From assembly GCF_004217175.1 (NCBI RefSeq), contig NZ_SHKI01000008.1, positions 1 to 64,000 on the forward strand: a DNA stretch of 64,000 nt, written 5' to 3'. Both the position numbers and the translations under genes were made by a program. The DNA comes from Leucobacter luti (GTDB taxonomy: Bacteria > Actinomycetota > Actinomycetes > Actinomycetales > Microbacteriaceae). This document shows, piece after piece, positions 24,194 through 34,072 of the stretch (positions are counted from its first letter, which is position 1; each line of letters starts with the position of its first letter). The notes below the pieces were generated by a model. That model did not search any database. It was not told where the DNA came from and saw only the letters and a list, made by a program, of their open reading frames with translations.

Positions 24194-26116
24194 TTACGCC
24201 TGCTGCTCTGGCCGGGCGATCGGGATCTTCACGCCCCGCACCTGGGCGGAGACGTCCGCGGCAATCTGGACGGCCGTGAGCCCGGCGTCTTCAAGGAGCT
24301 CGTCGCGGGAGGCGTGGCCGGGGAACTCGTCGGGCGTACCCAGCTCGCTCACCGCCGTGTCCACCGCTGCATCGCGGAGGGCCTGGCGAATTCGGGTCCC
24401 CACGCCGCCGACGCGGATCCCATCCTCGATGCTGATGAGCAGGCGGTGCGAGCGGGCGAGCTCGACGACCGAGTCTGCCACGGGCACCACCCAGCGCGGA
24501 TCCACCACGCTCGACGTGATGCCCTGCTCGGCGAGCAGCGTCGAAGCCTCGAGCGCGATCGCGGCCATCGGGCCCACCGCAACGAACAGTACGTCGCGCT
24601 CGCTCGCCTCCGGCGGAACCTCGCGGAGCACGTCCACGCCGTCGGCCGTGCGGCGCAGCGCGGGGATGGCCGCAGCGACCGACCCCTTTGGGTAGCGGAT
24701 CACGGTGGGGCCGTCATTGATTGCCACGGCCTCGCCCAGCAGTTCGCGCAGCGTGTTCTCATCGCGCGGCGCGGCGATCCGGATGCCCGGCACCACCTGC
24801 AGGGTGGCGAGATCCCAGACCCCGTTGTGGCTCGCGCCGTCCGGGCCCGTGAGTCCCGCGCGATCGAGCACGAATGTGACCCCGGCGCGGTGCAGCGCGA
24901 CATCCATGAGCAGCTGATCGAAAGCGCGGTTCATGAACGTGGCATACACGGCGACGACGGGGTGCAGACCGCCATAGGCGAGACCCGCGGCGCTCGTCAC
25001 CGCGTGCTGCTCGGCGATGCCGACGTCGTAGACCCGGCCCGGGTGCCGCTCAGCGAGGGCGTCAAGCCCGGTCGGGGCGAGCATCGCGGCCGTAATCGCC
25101 ACGATCCGCTCATCGGCGTCGGCGAGCTCGACGATCCGTTCCCTGAACACGCTCGTCCAGCTGCGGCCGTGGGAGACCGAGAGGGGCTCGCCGTTGCCCG
25201 GGTTGATCTGCCCCACAGAGTGGAACTGATCGGCCTCGTCGTTTTCCGCCGGGGCATAGCCGCGGCCCTTCTCCGTGATCACGTGGACCAGTGTGGGCCG
25301 ACCGTAGCCCTTGGCCTGGCGCAGCACCTCCTCGACCGCGGGAAGATCGTGTCCGTCGACGGGGCCGAGGTACTTGATGTCCAGGTTTGAGTACAGGTGA
25401 TCGTTGTTGGAGGCGCGGCTCAGGAAGCCGTGGAGCGCGCCGCGGGCGCCGCGGTAGATCGTGCGTCCCGGCTTGCCGAGGCGGGAGAATAGCTTCTCAC
25501 TGCCCTCCTGCAGATCTCGGTAGGTATCCTTCGACCGCACCGAGTTCAAGAAACGCGCCATGCCGCCAATTGTTGGCGCGTAGGATCGGCCGTTGTCGTT
25601 GACGATAATCACAAGGTTGCGATCGTTGTCGTCGGTGATGTTGTTGAGCGCTTCCCAGGTCATCCCGCCGGTGAGGGCGCCGTCACCGACCAGCGCGACC
25701 ACGTGCCGGTCCTCCTGCCCGGTGCGGGCGAACGCGCGCGAGATGCCGTCGGCCCAGCTGAGCGAACTCGACGCGTGCGAGCTCTCTACGATGTCGTGCT
25801 CGGACTCCGAGCGCTGCGGGTACCCGGCGAGTCCGCCCCGGCGACGCAGCAGGGAGAAGTCGCGGCGCCCGGTCAGCATCTTGTGCACGTAACTCTGGTG
25901 CCCGGTGTCGAACACGATCGGATCACGCGGCGAGTCGAACACGCGGTGGATGGCGATCGTCAGCTCAACGACGCCGAGGTTTGGCCCGAGGTGTCCCCCG
26001 GTCTTCGCGACCTCGGCGATCAAGAACTCGCGAATCTCAGCCGCGAGGAGCTGGCACTCTTCCGGGGTGAGGGCGTCAAGGTCACGCGGACCTTCGATTC
26101 CGTCCAGGATCGCCAC
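24194..26116 (-). CDS. dxs: 1-deoxy-D-xylulose-5-phosphate synthase
   Basis: The 640-residue protein starts with GTG 26116 after GGGGAGG. It is the first enzyme of the MEP isoprenoid pathway, condensing pyruvate and glyceraldehyde 3-phosphate with thiamine diphosphate. The motifs F-D-T-G-H-Q-S-Y-V-H-K, V-G-D-G-A-L-T-G-G-M-T-W-E-A-L-N-N (cofactor binding), I-V-N-D-N-G-R-S-Y and Y-D-V-G-I-A-E-Q-H-A-V-T are in order, and the length is that of the family. Confidence 0.95.
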   Translation of the reverse strand: MAILDGIEGPRDLDALTPEECQLLAAEIREFLIAEVAKTGGHLGPNLGVVELTIAIHRVFDSPRDPIVFDTGHQSYVHKMLTGRRDFSLLRRRGGLAGYPQRSESEHDIVESSHASSSLSWADGISRAFARTGQEDRHVVALVGDGALTGGMTWEALNNITDDNDRNLVIIVNDNGRSYAPTIGGMARFLNSVRSKDTYRDLQEGSEKLFSRLGKPGRTIYRGARGALHGFLSRASNNDHLYSNLDIKYLGPVDGHDLPAVEEVLRQAKGYGRPTLVHVITEKGRGYAPAENDEADQFHSVGQINPGNGEPLSVSHGRSWTSVFRERIVELADADERIVAITAAMLAPTGLDALAERHPGRVYDVGIAEQHAVTSAAGLAYGGLHPVVAVYATFMNRAFDQLLMDVALHRAGVTFVLDRAGLTGPDGASHNGVWDLATLQVVPGIRIAAPRDENTLRELLGEAVAINDGPTVIRYPKGSVAAAIPALRRTADGVDVLREVPPEASERDVLFVAVGPMAAIALEASTLLAEQGITSSVVDPRWVVPVADSVVELARSHRLLISIEDGIRVGGVGTRIRQALRDAAVDTAVSELGTPDEFPGHASRDELLEDAGLTAVQIAADVSAQVRGVKIPIARPEQQA

Positions 26117-26322
26117 CCGATTACCTCCCCTTCGGCTCCGACCGAGAGTGCGGAGCATCCGACCAGTCTACTCGCGGAGTGCCACCCCCACGATTCAGCG
26201 CACCGCGGCGGGACACCGGACCGTCCCGTCGCCTGCGCACTCCGGCCGCGCAGAACTGCGTGATGAGGCAGGCAAACGGTTCACGCACTGCAGCGCGCGC
26301 ACACGCGAGCCGCAACACTCAG

Positions 26323-26346
26323 AATGCACTCATTGATGTATGCATT
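26323..26346 (+). promoter_or_regulatory. Imperfect palindrome before the GntR gene
   Basis: A 24-bp imperfect palindrome (arms aatgca...tgcatt, core cattgatg) lies 11 bp upstream of the GntR start codon and over the likely promoter. GntR/FadR-type regulators usually repress their own gene from such a site. Confidence 0.45.
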
Positions 26347-26357
26347 AGGCTGAGGGG

Positions 26358-27026
26358 GTGGACACGGTGGATTTTTGGGAAGACCAGTCGGACTCAGCTC
26401 CGATCGCCTCACGCATCGCCGGGACGTTGGGGCGGCGCATCGCTCAGGGCGACATCCCCGCCGGGACGATACTGACCGAGGTCGATGTCGCCGCAGCGGA
26501 GGGAGTCTCACGCACCCCGGTTCGCGAGGCGATGGTGCGGCTGCAGTCCTGGGGCTTCGTCCGGCTGATGCCGAAGAAGGGGGCACTCGTCACGATCCCC
26601 ACGGCGTCGGAGCAGCGCGATCTCCTCGAGGTTCGTGCGATGGTCGAGTGCGCTGCGGTGAAAGACGTAATCGCGGATCCTGATCAGCTCGAGCTGCTCT
26701 GCACCCAGCTCGAGGGCGCGCTGGCGGCGCAGGAGGCCGCACTGAATGACGAGAACGAGTTCGCCACCGCCGATTTCACCTTTCATGCGGCGATTGCCGG
26801 GAGTGCGCGGAACGCCGTGATGCGCGAGCTGGTCGTAAATTTGGCCCCGCGGCTGCTTCGGCTCACCTCCCTCGCGGTCCGGTCGCGACGGGGCCGCCTC
26901 GACGAGTTTCACGCAGAGCACCGAGAGCTCTATCGGGCGATCCGCCGTCGGGACCTTGCAGGATTCACCTCGGCAGTCCAGACGCACCTCAGCGACGGAC
27001 ACCGCGACTACTCTGTCGGACAGTGA
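26358..27026 (+). CDS. GntR-family (FadR subgroup) transcriptional regulator
   Basis: The 222-residue protein has the winged helix of GntR proteins at about 15-85 (I-A-S-R-I-A-G-T-L-G-R-R-I-A-Q-G-D-I-P-A-G...V-S-R-T-P-V-R-E-A-M-V-R-L) and an all-helical FCD ligand domain (D-L-L-E-V-R-A-M-V-E-C...F-H-A-A-I-A-G...F-H-A-E-H-R-E-L). The start is GTG. Its stop overlaps the start of the MFS gene (GTGA), so the regulator and transporter form one operon and share a ligand, probably an organic acid. Confidence 0.9.
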   Translation: MDTVDFWEDQSDSAPIASRIAGTLGRRIAQGDIPAGTILTEVDVAAAEGVSRTPVREAMVRLQSWGFVRLMPKKGALVTIPTASEQRDLLEVRAMVECAAVKDVIADPDQLELLCTQLEGALAAQEAALNDENEFATADFTFHAAIAGSARNAVMRELVVNLAPRLLRLTSLAVRSRRGRLDEFHAEHRELYRAIRRRDLAGFTSAVQTHLSDGHRDYSVGQ

Positions 27027-28183
27027 CCGGGGGCGGGTGGCGGGGTGTTGCCCCCGCAGTCTTCCTCATGGCGTGGGGTGGCAATCACTTCACTCCCCTG
27101 CTGCACGTGTACGAGACGGTCGGGGGGTACGCCCCCTGGCAAGCGAACCTGCTGCTCGGCATGTACGTCTTTGGCCTCATTCCCGGCCTGCTCATCGCGG
27201 CGGCCCTCTCGGACCGGTACGGGCGGCGCCCGGTGCTAGCCATCGGGGTCGGCTCGGCGGCCGCGGCCAGCCTGGTTCTCGCGGCCGCGACGGAGAACTT
27301 CATCGTGCTCTGCGCTGGCAGGGTCCTGGCTGGAATCGCAGTCGGGGTTGCAATGTCGGTGGGTTCAAGCTGGATCAAGGAGCTCTCGCCGGCCAAGGGC
27401 GCGCGTCGCTCAGCGCTGACCCTGACCCTCGGTTTCGCCGTTGGCGCCGGTGTCACGGGCATGCTCGCGCAGTGGGCGCCGGCTCCCACGCACCTGCCGT
27501 TTCTCGTCCACGCGGTGCTCTGCATCCCGGCGCTGACCCTCGCCCTGCGCGCGCCCGAGACGGTGACCCGGACGACGAGGTCGGTGGCGCCGTGGTGGCA
27601 TGATCTGCGGGTTCCCGCAGCTGGGCACCGGATCTTTCGCTGGGTGGTCATCCCGGCGGCGCCCTGGGTGTTTGCCGCCGCGGGCGTCGCCTATGCAATC
27701 CTGCCGAGCGCCGTCGAGTCACAGCTCGGAGATCTGAACACCCTGTTCGCCACGGCCCTCACCGTGGCCACGCTCGGGATCGGCGCGGTCATGCAAGCCG
27801 CAGTACCCGCAATTGACCGCGCGACCCACGGACGATCCCTACAGGTGGGGCTCGCCGGCATGACGATCGGGATGCTGCTCGCGTCCCTCGCCGCCTGGCT
27901 CCGCAGCCCGGTACTCGTGATCCTCGTCGCCGCCGTGCTCGGCGCCTCATACGGAGTGTGCGTTGTTGCTGGCCTCGTCATCGCTCAGAGCCTTGCCACA
28001 CCGAGCGATCTGGCAGGAGTGACCGGCCGGTACTACGCCCTCACCTACATCGGATTCCTGCTTCCGACAGTCCTCGCCGCGGTGCACCCGGTGCTCGAGT
28101 ACCCCGCGAGCCTGGGGGTCGTTGCGGGCCTCTGCCTGCTGTCGCTGGCGATCGTCAGCATTGGGAAACTCCGGAGCACGTGA
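27023..28183 (+). CDS. MFS transporter
   Basis: The 386-residue protein has about 12 membrane helices. The MFS signature between helices 2 and 3 is A-A-L-S-D-R-Y-G-R-R-P-V-L-A. Coupled to the GntR gene at the 4-bp overlap. The substrate is unknown. The length and single-domain form fit drug or organic-acid exporters or importers of the 12-helix type. Confidence 0.9.
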   Translation: MTGGGWRGVAPAVFLMAWGGNHFTPLLHVYETVGGYAPWQANLLLGMYVFGLIPGLLIAAALSDRYGRRPVLAIGVGSAAAASLVLAAATENFIVLCAGRVLAGIAVGVAMSVGSSWIKELSPAKGARRSALTLTLGFAVGAGVTGMLAQWAPAPTHLPFLVHAVLCIPALTLALRAPETVTRTTRSVAPWWHDLRVPAAGHRIFRWVVIPAAPWVFAAAGVAYAILPSAVESQLGDLNTLFATALTVATLGIGAVMQAAVPAIDRATHGRSLQVGLAGMTIGMLLASLAAWLRSPVLVILVAAVLGASYGVCVVAGLVIAQSLATPSDLAGVTGRYYALTYIGFLLPTVLAAVHPVLEYPASLGVVAGLCLLSLAIVSIGKLRST

Positions 28184-28189
28184 CGCTGA

Positions 28190-28345
28190 TCACGGCCGCA
28201 CGAAGAAGCAGATCAGCGGATACCACATCAGGGAGTCCGCCTCGACGCACTGAGCGGAGACTTCGGCGCAGACGAAACCGCCGGTCACCCTCACCGGAAT
28301 AGGCGCGACAAGGATGAGCGCCACGAGGACGAACAACACTCCCAC
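28190..28345 (-). CDS. Possible small membrane protein
   Basis: An open frame of 51 codons starts at GTG 28345. It reads as a hydrophobic N-terminal segment (V-G-V-L-F-V-L-V-A-L-I-L-V-A-P-I-P-V), a polar part with two Cys, and a second hydrophobic stretch (M-W-Y-P-L-I-C-F-F-V-R-P). GGGAG lies 12 nt upstream of the GTG. The composition is that of a membrane peptide and not of random GC-rich sequence. It is convergent with the MFS gene. Not otherwise supported. Confidence 0.35.
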   Translation of the reverse strand: MGVLFVLVALILVAPIPVRVTGGFVCAEVSAQCVEADSLMWYPLICFFVRP

Positions 28346-28484
28346 CCCACGACCGCACTCCCAGTCTCCAGGGGTGTGGGGCCGCGGTCAACACTTCACA
28401 CCACGCCTGTGGGAGAGCGCCGCGCCCAGGCGCGCAGTCGCGAAGGCCTCACACACGGTTCGGCGCACCGTGGTGGAATGAGAA

Positions 28485-28514
28485 ACGGCCCGGGTGCGTG
28501 CGCACCCGGGCCGT
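28485..28514. terminator. Terminator after aconitase
   Basis: Fourteen-bp stem acggcccgggtgcg / cgcacccgggccgt with a 2-nt loop, 14 bp behind the acn stop on the minus strand. No gene is seen between 28346 and 28484. Confidence 0.8.
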
Positions 28515-28528
28515 CTCACATCGCGTGG

Positions 28529-31198
28529 TTAGACCAGCGAGCGCAGCACGTACTGCAGGATCCCACCGTTGCGGTAGTAGTCGGCCTCACCCGGGGTGTC
28601 GATGCGCACGATCGCATCGAAGGAGACGACGCTGCCGTCTGCCTTCGTCGCGGTCACAGCGACCGTCTTCGGGGTGACACCCTCGTTGAGCGCCACGACG
28701 CCGGCGATGTCGAAGGTCTCCGTGCCGTCCAGGCCGAGCGAGTCAGCGCTCTCCCCGGCCGGGAACTGCAGCGGCAGCACGCCCATGCCGATGAGATTTG
28801 AGCGGTGAATGCGCTCGAAGCTCTCGGTGATCACGGCCTTGACGCCGAGCAGGCTGGTTCCCTTTGCCGCCCAGTCGCGCGACGAGCCCGAGCCGTACTC
28901 CTTGCCGCCGAGCACCACGAGCGGGATGCCCGCTGCCTGGTAGTTCTGCGACGCATCGTAGATGTAGGACTTCGGTGCGCCCTCCTGCGTGAAGTCGCGG
29001 GTGAAGCCGCCCTCCACGTTGTCGAGGAGCTGGTTGCGGAGGCGAATGTTCGCGAACGTGCCGCGGATCATGACCTCGTGGTTGCCGCGACGCGAGCCGT
29101 AGGTGTTGAAGTCCTTCGGTGCGATCCCGTTCTCGACCAGGTACTGGCCAGCGGGCGTCTCCGCCTTGAAGCTGCCGGCCGGGCTGATGTGGTCGGTGGT
29201 GACCGAGTCGCCGAGCTTGGCGAGCACGCGTGCGCCCGAGATGTCGGTCACAGGGACCGTCTCGCGGGTCATCCCGTCGAAGTAGGGCGCCTTGCGCACG
29301 TAGGTCGACTTCTCGTCCCACGCGAAGGTGTTGCCGTCGGGAGTGGGCAGCGAGGTCCAGTGCTCGTCGCCATCGAAGACGGTGGCGTACTTCGACGTGA
29401 ACATGTCGGAATCGATTGACGCGTCAGCGATCTGCTGCACCTCGGTCGGATCCGGCCAGATGTCGCGCAGGAACACGTCGTTGCCCGACTGGTCCTGTCC
29501 GAGCGCCTGCGTCTCGAAATCGAAGTCCATCGTGCCGGCAAGCGAGTACGCGATCACGAGCGGCGGGCTCGCGAGGTAGTTCATCTTGATGTCCGGGTTG
29601 ATCCGGCCCTCGAAGTTGCGGTTACCCGAGAGCACGGCGGTCACGGCGAGGTCGTTGTCGTTCACGGCCTGCGAGATCTCATCGTTCAGCGGACCGGAGT
29701 TGCCGATGCACGTCACGCAGCCATAGCCAACGGTGTAGAAGCCGAGCGCCTCGAGGTCGCGGTTGAGACCGGACTTCTCGTAGTAGTCGGTCACGACCTT
29801 CGAGCCCGGTGCAAGCGTGGTCTTGACCCAGGGCTGCGCCTTGAGTCCCTTTGCCACGGCGTTGCGCGCGAGCACGCCCGCGGCAAGCATCACGGAGGGG
29901 TTCGACGTGTTGGTGCACGAGGTGATCGAGGCGAGGGTGACCGCACCGTGATCCAGCTCGAACTCGTTGCCGGCCTCGTCCTTGACCTTTGCGGGGTTTG
30001 CGGCCTGCGCGTAGTTCTTCAGGTCGGTCTCGAACTGGGTCTTTGCGGCGGTGAGCTCAATGCGATCCTGCGGCCGCTTCGGGCCCGCGATCGACGACAC
30101 GACCGTGCCGAGATCGAGCTCAAGGTACTCGCTGAACTCGGGCTCGCGCGACGCGTCGTGCCACATGCCCTGCTCCTGCGTGTACGCCTTGATGAGCGCG
30201 ATCTGCTCTTCGCTGCGGCCCGTGAGGCGCAGGTAGTCGAGCGTGACGTCGTCCACCGGGAACATCGCGGCGGTCGAGCCGAACTCGGGGCTCATGTTGC
30301 CGATCGTGGCGCGGTTGGCGAGCGGCACGGAGCCGACGCCCTCGCCGTAGAACTCCACGAACTTGCCGACCACGCCGTGCTTGCGCAGCATCTGCGTGAT
30401 GGTGAGCACCACGTCGGTGGCGGTGACGCCGGCGGGGATCTTGCCGGAGAGCTTGAAGCCAACGACGCGCGGGATCAGCATGGAGATCGGCTGGCCAAGC
30501 ATGGCAGCCTCCGCCTCGATGCCGCCGACGCCCCAGCCGAGCACGCCGAGGCCGTTCTCCATCGTGGTGTGCGAGTCGGTGCCCACGCAGGTGTCGGGGT
30601 ACGCCTGCAGGGCGCCCTCGACAGTGCGGGTGAACGTGACGCGCGCCAGGTACTCAATGTTGACCTGGTGCACGATGCCGGTCCCGGGCGGAACGACCTT
30701 GAACTCATCGAACGCACCCTGGCCCCAGCGGAGGAACTGGTAGCGCTCGCCATTGCGCTGGTACTCGATCTCAACATTGCGCGCCGCCGCACCCGGGGTG
30801 CCGTAGACGTCGGAGATCACCGAGTGGTCAATGACCATCTCGGCGGGAGCCAGCGGGTTGATCTTGTCGGGGGTGCCGCCGAGGTCGACGACCGCCTCGC
30901 GCATCGTTGCGAGGTCGACCACACAGGGCACGCCCGTGAAGTCCTGCATGATCACGCGCGCCGGGGTGAACTGGATCTCGGTGTCGGGCTGCGCCGACGG
31001 ATCCCAGCCACCGAGGGCCTCGATGTGCGCCTTGGTGACGTTCGCGCCGTCTTCGGTGCGGAGCAGGTTCTCCAGCAGCACCTTGAGGCTGTACGGCAAG
31101 CGTTCGTGGCCGGGGACGCGGTCGATCCGGTAGATCTCGTAGTCCTGCTCGCCGACGGCGAGGGTGCTCTTCGCGTCGAAGCTGTTGACGGCTCCCAT
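28529..31198 (-). CDS. acnA: Aconitate hydratase A
   Basis: The 889-residue protein has the size and layout of bacterial AcnA/IRP-type aconitases. The three [4Fe-4S] ligands are in [12 protein letters not shown] and [12 protein letters not shown]. The substrate motifs V-G-T-D-S-H-T-T and G-S-R-R-G-N-H and the swivelling C-terminal domain ([12 protein letters not shown]) follow. The ATG is preceded by GGAGGA. It converts citrate to isocitrate in the TCA cycle. A palindrome at 31213 may control it. Confidence 0.97.
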   Translation of the reverse strand: MGAVNSFDAKSTLAVGEQDYEIYRIDRVPGHERLPYSLKVLLENLLRTEDGANVTKAHIEALGGWDPSAQPDTEIQFTPARVIMQDFTGVPCVVDLATMREAVVDLGGTPDKINPLAPAEMVIDHSVISDVYGTPGAAARNVEIEYQRNGERYQFLRWGQGAFDEFKVVPPGTGIVHQVNIEYLARVTFTRTVEGALQAYPDTCVGTDSHTTMENGLGVLGWGVGGIEAEAAMLGQPISMLIPRVVGFKLSGKIPAGVTATDVVLTITQMLRKHGVVGKFVEFYGEGVGSVPLANRATIGNMSPEFGSTAAMFPVDDVTLDYLRLTGRSEEQIALIKAYTQEQGMWHDASREPEFSEYLELDLGTVVSSIAGPKRPQDRIELTAAKTQFETDLKNYAQAANPAKVKDEAGNEFELDHGAVTLASITSCTNTSNPSVMLAAGVLARNAVAKGLKAQPWVKTTLAPGSKVVTDYYEKSGLNRDLEALGFYTVGYGCVTCIGNSGPLNDEISQAVNDNDLAVTAVLSGNRNFEGRINPDIKMNYLASPPLVIAYSLAGTMDFDFETQALGQDQSGNDVFLRDIWPDPTEVQQIADASIDSDMFTSKYATVFDGDEHWTSLPTPDGNTFAWDEKSTYVRKAPYFDGMTRETVPVTDISGARVLAKLGDSVTTDHISPAGSFKAETPAGQYLVENGIAPKDFNTYGSRRGNHEVMIRGTFANIRLRNQLLDNVEGGFTRDFTQEGAPKSYIYDASQNYQAAGIPLVVLGGKEYGSGSSRDWAAKGTSLLGVKAVITESFERIHRSNLIGMGVLPLQFPAGESADSLGLDGTETFDIAGVVALNEGVTPKTVAVTATKADGSVVSFDAIVRIDTPGEADYYRNGGILQYVLRSLV

Positions 31199-31212
31199 GA
31201 GGCTCCTCCAAT

Positions 31213-31232
31213 TTATCTCGATGTCAAGATAA
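31213..31232. promoter_or_regulatory. MarR-type palindrome upstream of acnA
   Basis: The 20-mer TTATCTCGATGTCAAGATAA is a palindrome except at the seventh position and centre. It lies 15 bp upstream of the acnA start. The form TCTTGAxxTCxAGA resembles operators of MarR-type regulators. In Streptomyces a MarR-type regulator (TamR) is known to act on an aconitase gene; that the same holds here is inference. Confidence 0.45.
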
Positions 31233-31260
31233 CTCTACACCGAAATTGAGGCTTCTCGAC

Positions 31261-32145
31261 TCACTCCGGCGGGGCGATGTGCCCTGTGCTCCCAACGATA
31301 TCGGGCTTCGATTCATCTGATGATTTGGCGACACGCCGCACCCCGAACCAGGTGACAATGATTACCGCGGCGAACAGCGGCGTCCCCATCACGATTCGAG
31401 CCGTACCGAGTGCAGCGACCTGCTCCGAGAGGTACATCGGGAGCTGCACGGCGAGTCGCGCAATGAACATCGCGAGCCACAGCAGCGTGAGCAGCGTGCC
31501 CGCGCGCTTCAGGCGGAGATCGCGGCGCCACCCCTTCAGATCACCGCGCACGAAACCGATTACGAGGCCAATCGCGGGCCAGCCGACCAGCAGCGATATG
31601 AGCAGGCCGAGCGACCACACCGCGTTGATCACAAAGCCCCAGAGGAAGTAGTCAACGCCCCGCCCGGTGACGAGCGTGATCAGCACCGCGATGCCGACGC
31701 CCAGCATGCCCGAGAGCGCTGAGACGGGGGTCTCGCGCCGCACCAGACGAATCACGAAGAGGAGCACCGCGAGCACGCCCGGCACGATCGCGGCGAGGCG
31801 CGCGTCCTGGGTGGGGACGAAGATCCCGAGGAAGATGAGGCTCGGCAGGAGCGTCTCCGCGACACCACGCCAGCCGCCGATCGCGGCGAGCACGCTCTGC
31901 GCGTTGAGCTCCTCGCCGGCGGCGCCCGCCTGCACGGCGCGGGCCATCCCCCCGAGCCGCTTGACCGCGCCCTCGGGGATCCCGGCCTCCGCGCCATCGG
32001 GCACTACGGCGTCCCCGGACTGGGTGTGGGCGGGCCCGGTCGCGGGGACCGCACCCTCGGGTGTCGCCGTTGGAGTCTCTCCCGGAGTGCCGCTCCCGGC
32101 GCCGGCCGGGGTGCTCGGCTCCACCGGCTCACCCGCGCCGCTCAC
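31261..32145 (-). CDS. DUF3159 membrane protein
   Basis: The 294-residue protein has a Pro/Ala/Thr-rich disordered N-terminus of about 60 residues and then six or so membrane helices. The stretch G-G-W-R-G-V-A-E-T-L-L-P-S-L-I-F at the first helix and R-G-D-L-K-G-W-R-R-D in a loop are typical of the actinobacterial DUF3159 family. Its start overlaps the stop of the DUF3710 gene by 4 bp. Function unknown. Confidence 0.88.
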   Translation of the reverse strand: MSGAGEPVEPSTPAGAGSGTPGETPTATPEGAVPATGPAHTQSGDAVVPDGAEAGIPEGAVKRLGGMARAVQAGAAGEELNAQSVLAAIGGWRGVAETLLPSLIFLGIFVPTQDARLAAIVPGVLAVLLFVIRLVRRETPVSALSGMLGVGIAVLITLVTGRGVDYFLWGFVINAVWSLGLLISLLVGWPAIGLVIGFVRGDLKGWRRDLRLKRAGTLLTLLWLAMFIARLAVQLPMYLSEQVAALGTARIVMGTPLFAAVIIVTWFGVRRVAKSSDESKPDIVGSTGHIAPPE

Positions 32146-32828
32146 GCCGGCTGCGCCCCGCCCTGAGCGTCCTTGCGCTCCGCCTGCACACCGGCGGGCA
32201 CGCGCAGCGGCAGCAGCTCGCTCGGCGGCATCGGCTGATCGCCGCGCACCACGACGAGCTCGCGGAACACGTCAAATACCCGCTCGCGCACGGCCGCGTC
32301 AGTCACGGCCTTGCCCATCACCACGCCGCGCAGCATCCAGCGCGGCCCGTCAACGGCGACGAATCGCACCGTGCGCGAGCCGCCCTGCTCCGCCGGAGCG
32401 GTCGTGACCACGAGCAGCTCCGGGCCGAGCGGCCCGTCCTCCTCCGTCACGGATGCACCCTGCGACGTCATCTGCTGGGCGAGCTCACCGCGCACCCCGT
32501 GCCAGAGTCCCGTGGTCTTCGGCGCCGCAAATGCCTGCACCTGCAGCAGCGACTCCGCGTACTCGAGCGAGACGGCGACCACGCGGTTTGCGCGCTCGTC
32601 CACCTCGAGGCGGAGCTGGAGCCCCTCGCGCGGCGCGACCTTGATGCCGCCGAGATCAACGTACGGCCGCATCGCGGGAACCTCTGCGGCGTCGAACGGA
32701 CCGGAGACCTCGCGGTCGGCCGGCCCGGACTTCGAGTCGTCTACCTCGGGCTCCTCGGCCTCGCGCAGTTCAACCTCATCGGCGGTGCGCAGCGGCTCTG
32801 CCGCCTGTTCGCCCTGTTCGTCGCTCAT
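32142..32828 (-). CDS. DUF3710 domain-containing protein
   Basis: The 228-residue protein has an acidic N-terminal region, then the conserved domain from about 45 with G-P-F-D-A-A-E-V-P and Y-V-D-L-G-G-I-K-V and W-H-G-V-R-G-E-L. This family is found in Actinobacteria next to dut and DUF3159, exactly as here. Function unknown. The ATG is preceded by a Shine-Dalgarno-like GGAGTAG. Confidence 0.88.
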   Translation of the reverse strand: MSDEQGEQAAEPLRTADEVELREAEEPEVDDSKSGPADREVSGPFDAAEVPAMRPYVDLGGIKVAPREGLQLRLEVDERANRVVAVSLEYAESLLQVQAFAAPKTTGLWHGVRGELAQQMTSQGASVTEEDGPLGPELLVVTTAPAEQGGSRTVRFVAVDGPRWMLRGVVMGKAVTDAAVRERVFDVFRELVVVRGDQPMPPSELLPLRVPAGVQAERKDAQGGAQPA

Positions 32829-32911
32829 ACTCGTCCTACTCCTTGCTCACGCCCCGCGGTGCGGGGCCTCACTCATCCAGCCGCGCGGCCGTGCTGGCCG
32901 CGCGCCAAAAA

Positions 32912-33349
32912 CTAGCTGCGGACCCCGGTCGATCCGAAGCCACCCGTGCCCCGCACGCTCTCCGGCAGCTCGGCGACCGGCACAAACACCGCGCGAGACA
33001 CCGGCATGATGATCAGCTGGGCGATCCGGTCGCCCGCCTCAACCACGAACTCCGCCTCGCGATCAGTGTTCAACAGCGTCACCTTGATCTCGCCCCGGTA
33101 CCCCGCATCGATGGTGCCCGGAGAGTTCACCACGGTGATGCCGTGCTTCGCGGCCAGGCCGCTACGCGGCACCACGAAGCCGGCGTACCCCTCGGGAAGC
33201 GCAATCGCCACACCGGTGCCAACGAGGGCGCGCTCGCCCGGAGCGAGCGTGACCGCCTCGGCGGCCATGAGGTCGGCTCCCGCGTCGTCGGCGTGGGCGT
33301 AGCGGGGTGCGCGCTCTGCGCGGATCTGGATCTCTACAACGTCTGTCAC
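32912..33349 (-). CDS. dut: Deoxyuridine 5'-triphosphate nucleotidohydrolase
   Basis: The 145-residue protein starts at GTG 33349. All five dUTPase motifs are visible: [27 protein letters not shown], and the C-terminal G-T-G-G-F-G-S-T-G. It hydrolyses dUTP to dUMP, keeping uracil out of DNA. It is first of a dut-DUF3710-DUF3159 series. Homotrimer, cytosolic. Confidence 0.95.
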   Translation of the reverse strand: MTDVVEIQIRAERAPRYAHADDAGADLMAAEAVTLAPGERALVGTGVAIALPEGYAGFVVPRSGLAAKHGITVVNSPGTIDAGYRGEIKVTLLNTDREAEFVVEAGDRIAQLIIMPVSRAVFVPVAELPESVRGTGGFGSTGVRS

Positions 33350-33450
33350 TCGGCCAGAGTATCGGATCAACCCGTGGTTCCTCCGCAACACTTTCGGCCG
33401 GGTCGCGGCACACACCCGAGGCGCAGGGAGACATCGGCGATAATGGATGC

Positions 33451-33939
33451 ATGACGAGCGACGTTCCCGCCTCCTCGGCGGCCCCCGCATCCCCCGCAAC
33501 TCCGGCCTACCGAGAGCGGTTGGTGCCGGGCCCGGGCCTGTTTCTTGCACTGCTCCTGCTCGTGCCCGCCGTGGCTCTGATCACCACCCCGATCAATGCG
33601 GCCCTCGCAATCCCCGTGGGCGTACTCGTATTCCTGATCGCCGCGATCACGCTGCTGCTCCTCGCCCCCACGGTTCGCGTGGTGGGCGACCGGCTTGTGG
33701 CCGGCCACGCGGAGATTCCCGTCGCGCAGCTCGGTGACATGCAGCTGCTCGGCAGCGAGGCGCTGCGTGCCGCCATCGGCCCCGGGCTCGACGCGCGCAG
33801 CTTTCTGCTCGTGCGCGGCTGGATTCACCGCGGCGTGAAGATCGACAACATCGATCCGGCAGATCCGGCACCGTACTGGATCATCACGACCCGCCACCCG
33901 CAGAAGCTCGCCGACGCGATTCGCGCGGCGCGCTCCTAG
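33451..33939 (+). CDS. DUF3093 membrane protein
   Basis: The 162-residue protein starts at ATG 33451. The first 20 residues are Ala/Ser/Pro-rich. Two membrane helices at about 28-50 and 52-75 follow, and then a cytoplasmic beta-domain ending in [17 protein letters not shown], the DUF3093 signature. It is divergent from dut. Confidence 0.88.
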   Translation: MTSDVPASSAAPASPATPAYRERLVPGPGLFLALLLLVPAVALITTPINAALAIPVGVLVFLIAAITLLLLAPTVRVVGDRLVAGHAEIPVAQLGDMQLLGSEALRAAIGPGLDARSFLLVRGWIHRGVKIDNIDPADPAPYWIITTRHPQKLADAIRAARS

Positions 33940-33949
33940 CTGAACGCGC

Positions 33950-33996
33950 AACAGGCCCGTGTGCCTCGATCAGTGATCGGGGCCCACGGGCCTGTT
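33950..33996. terminator. Terminator between DUF3093 and DUF4193 genes
   Basis: Twelve-bp stem aacaggcccgtg / cacgggcctgtt, with further pairing inside the loop (gatc), lies between two convergent genes. Confidence 0.8.
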
Positions 33997-34072
33997 TCGT
34001 TGCGGGGTGCGCCCCGTCACCGCCGGAGCGGAGCGGAGCCGGTGCGAGGCGATGCCTCGCGCGTGGCGGTCG

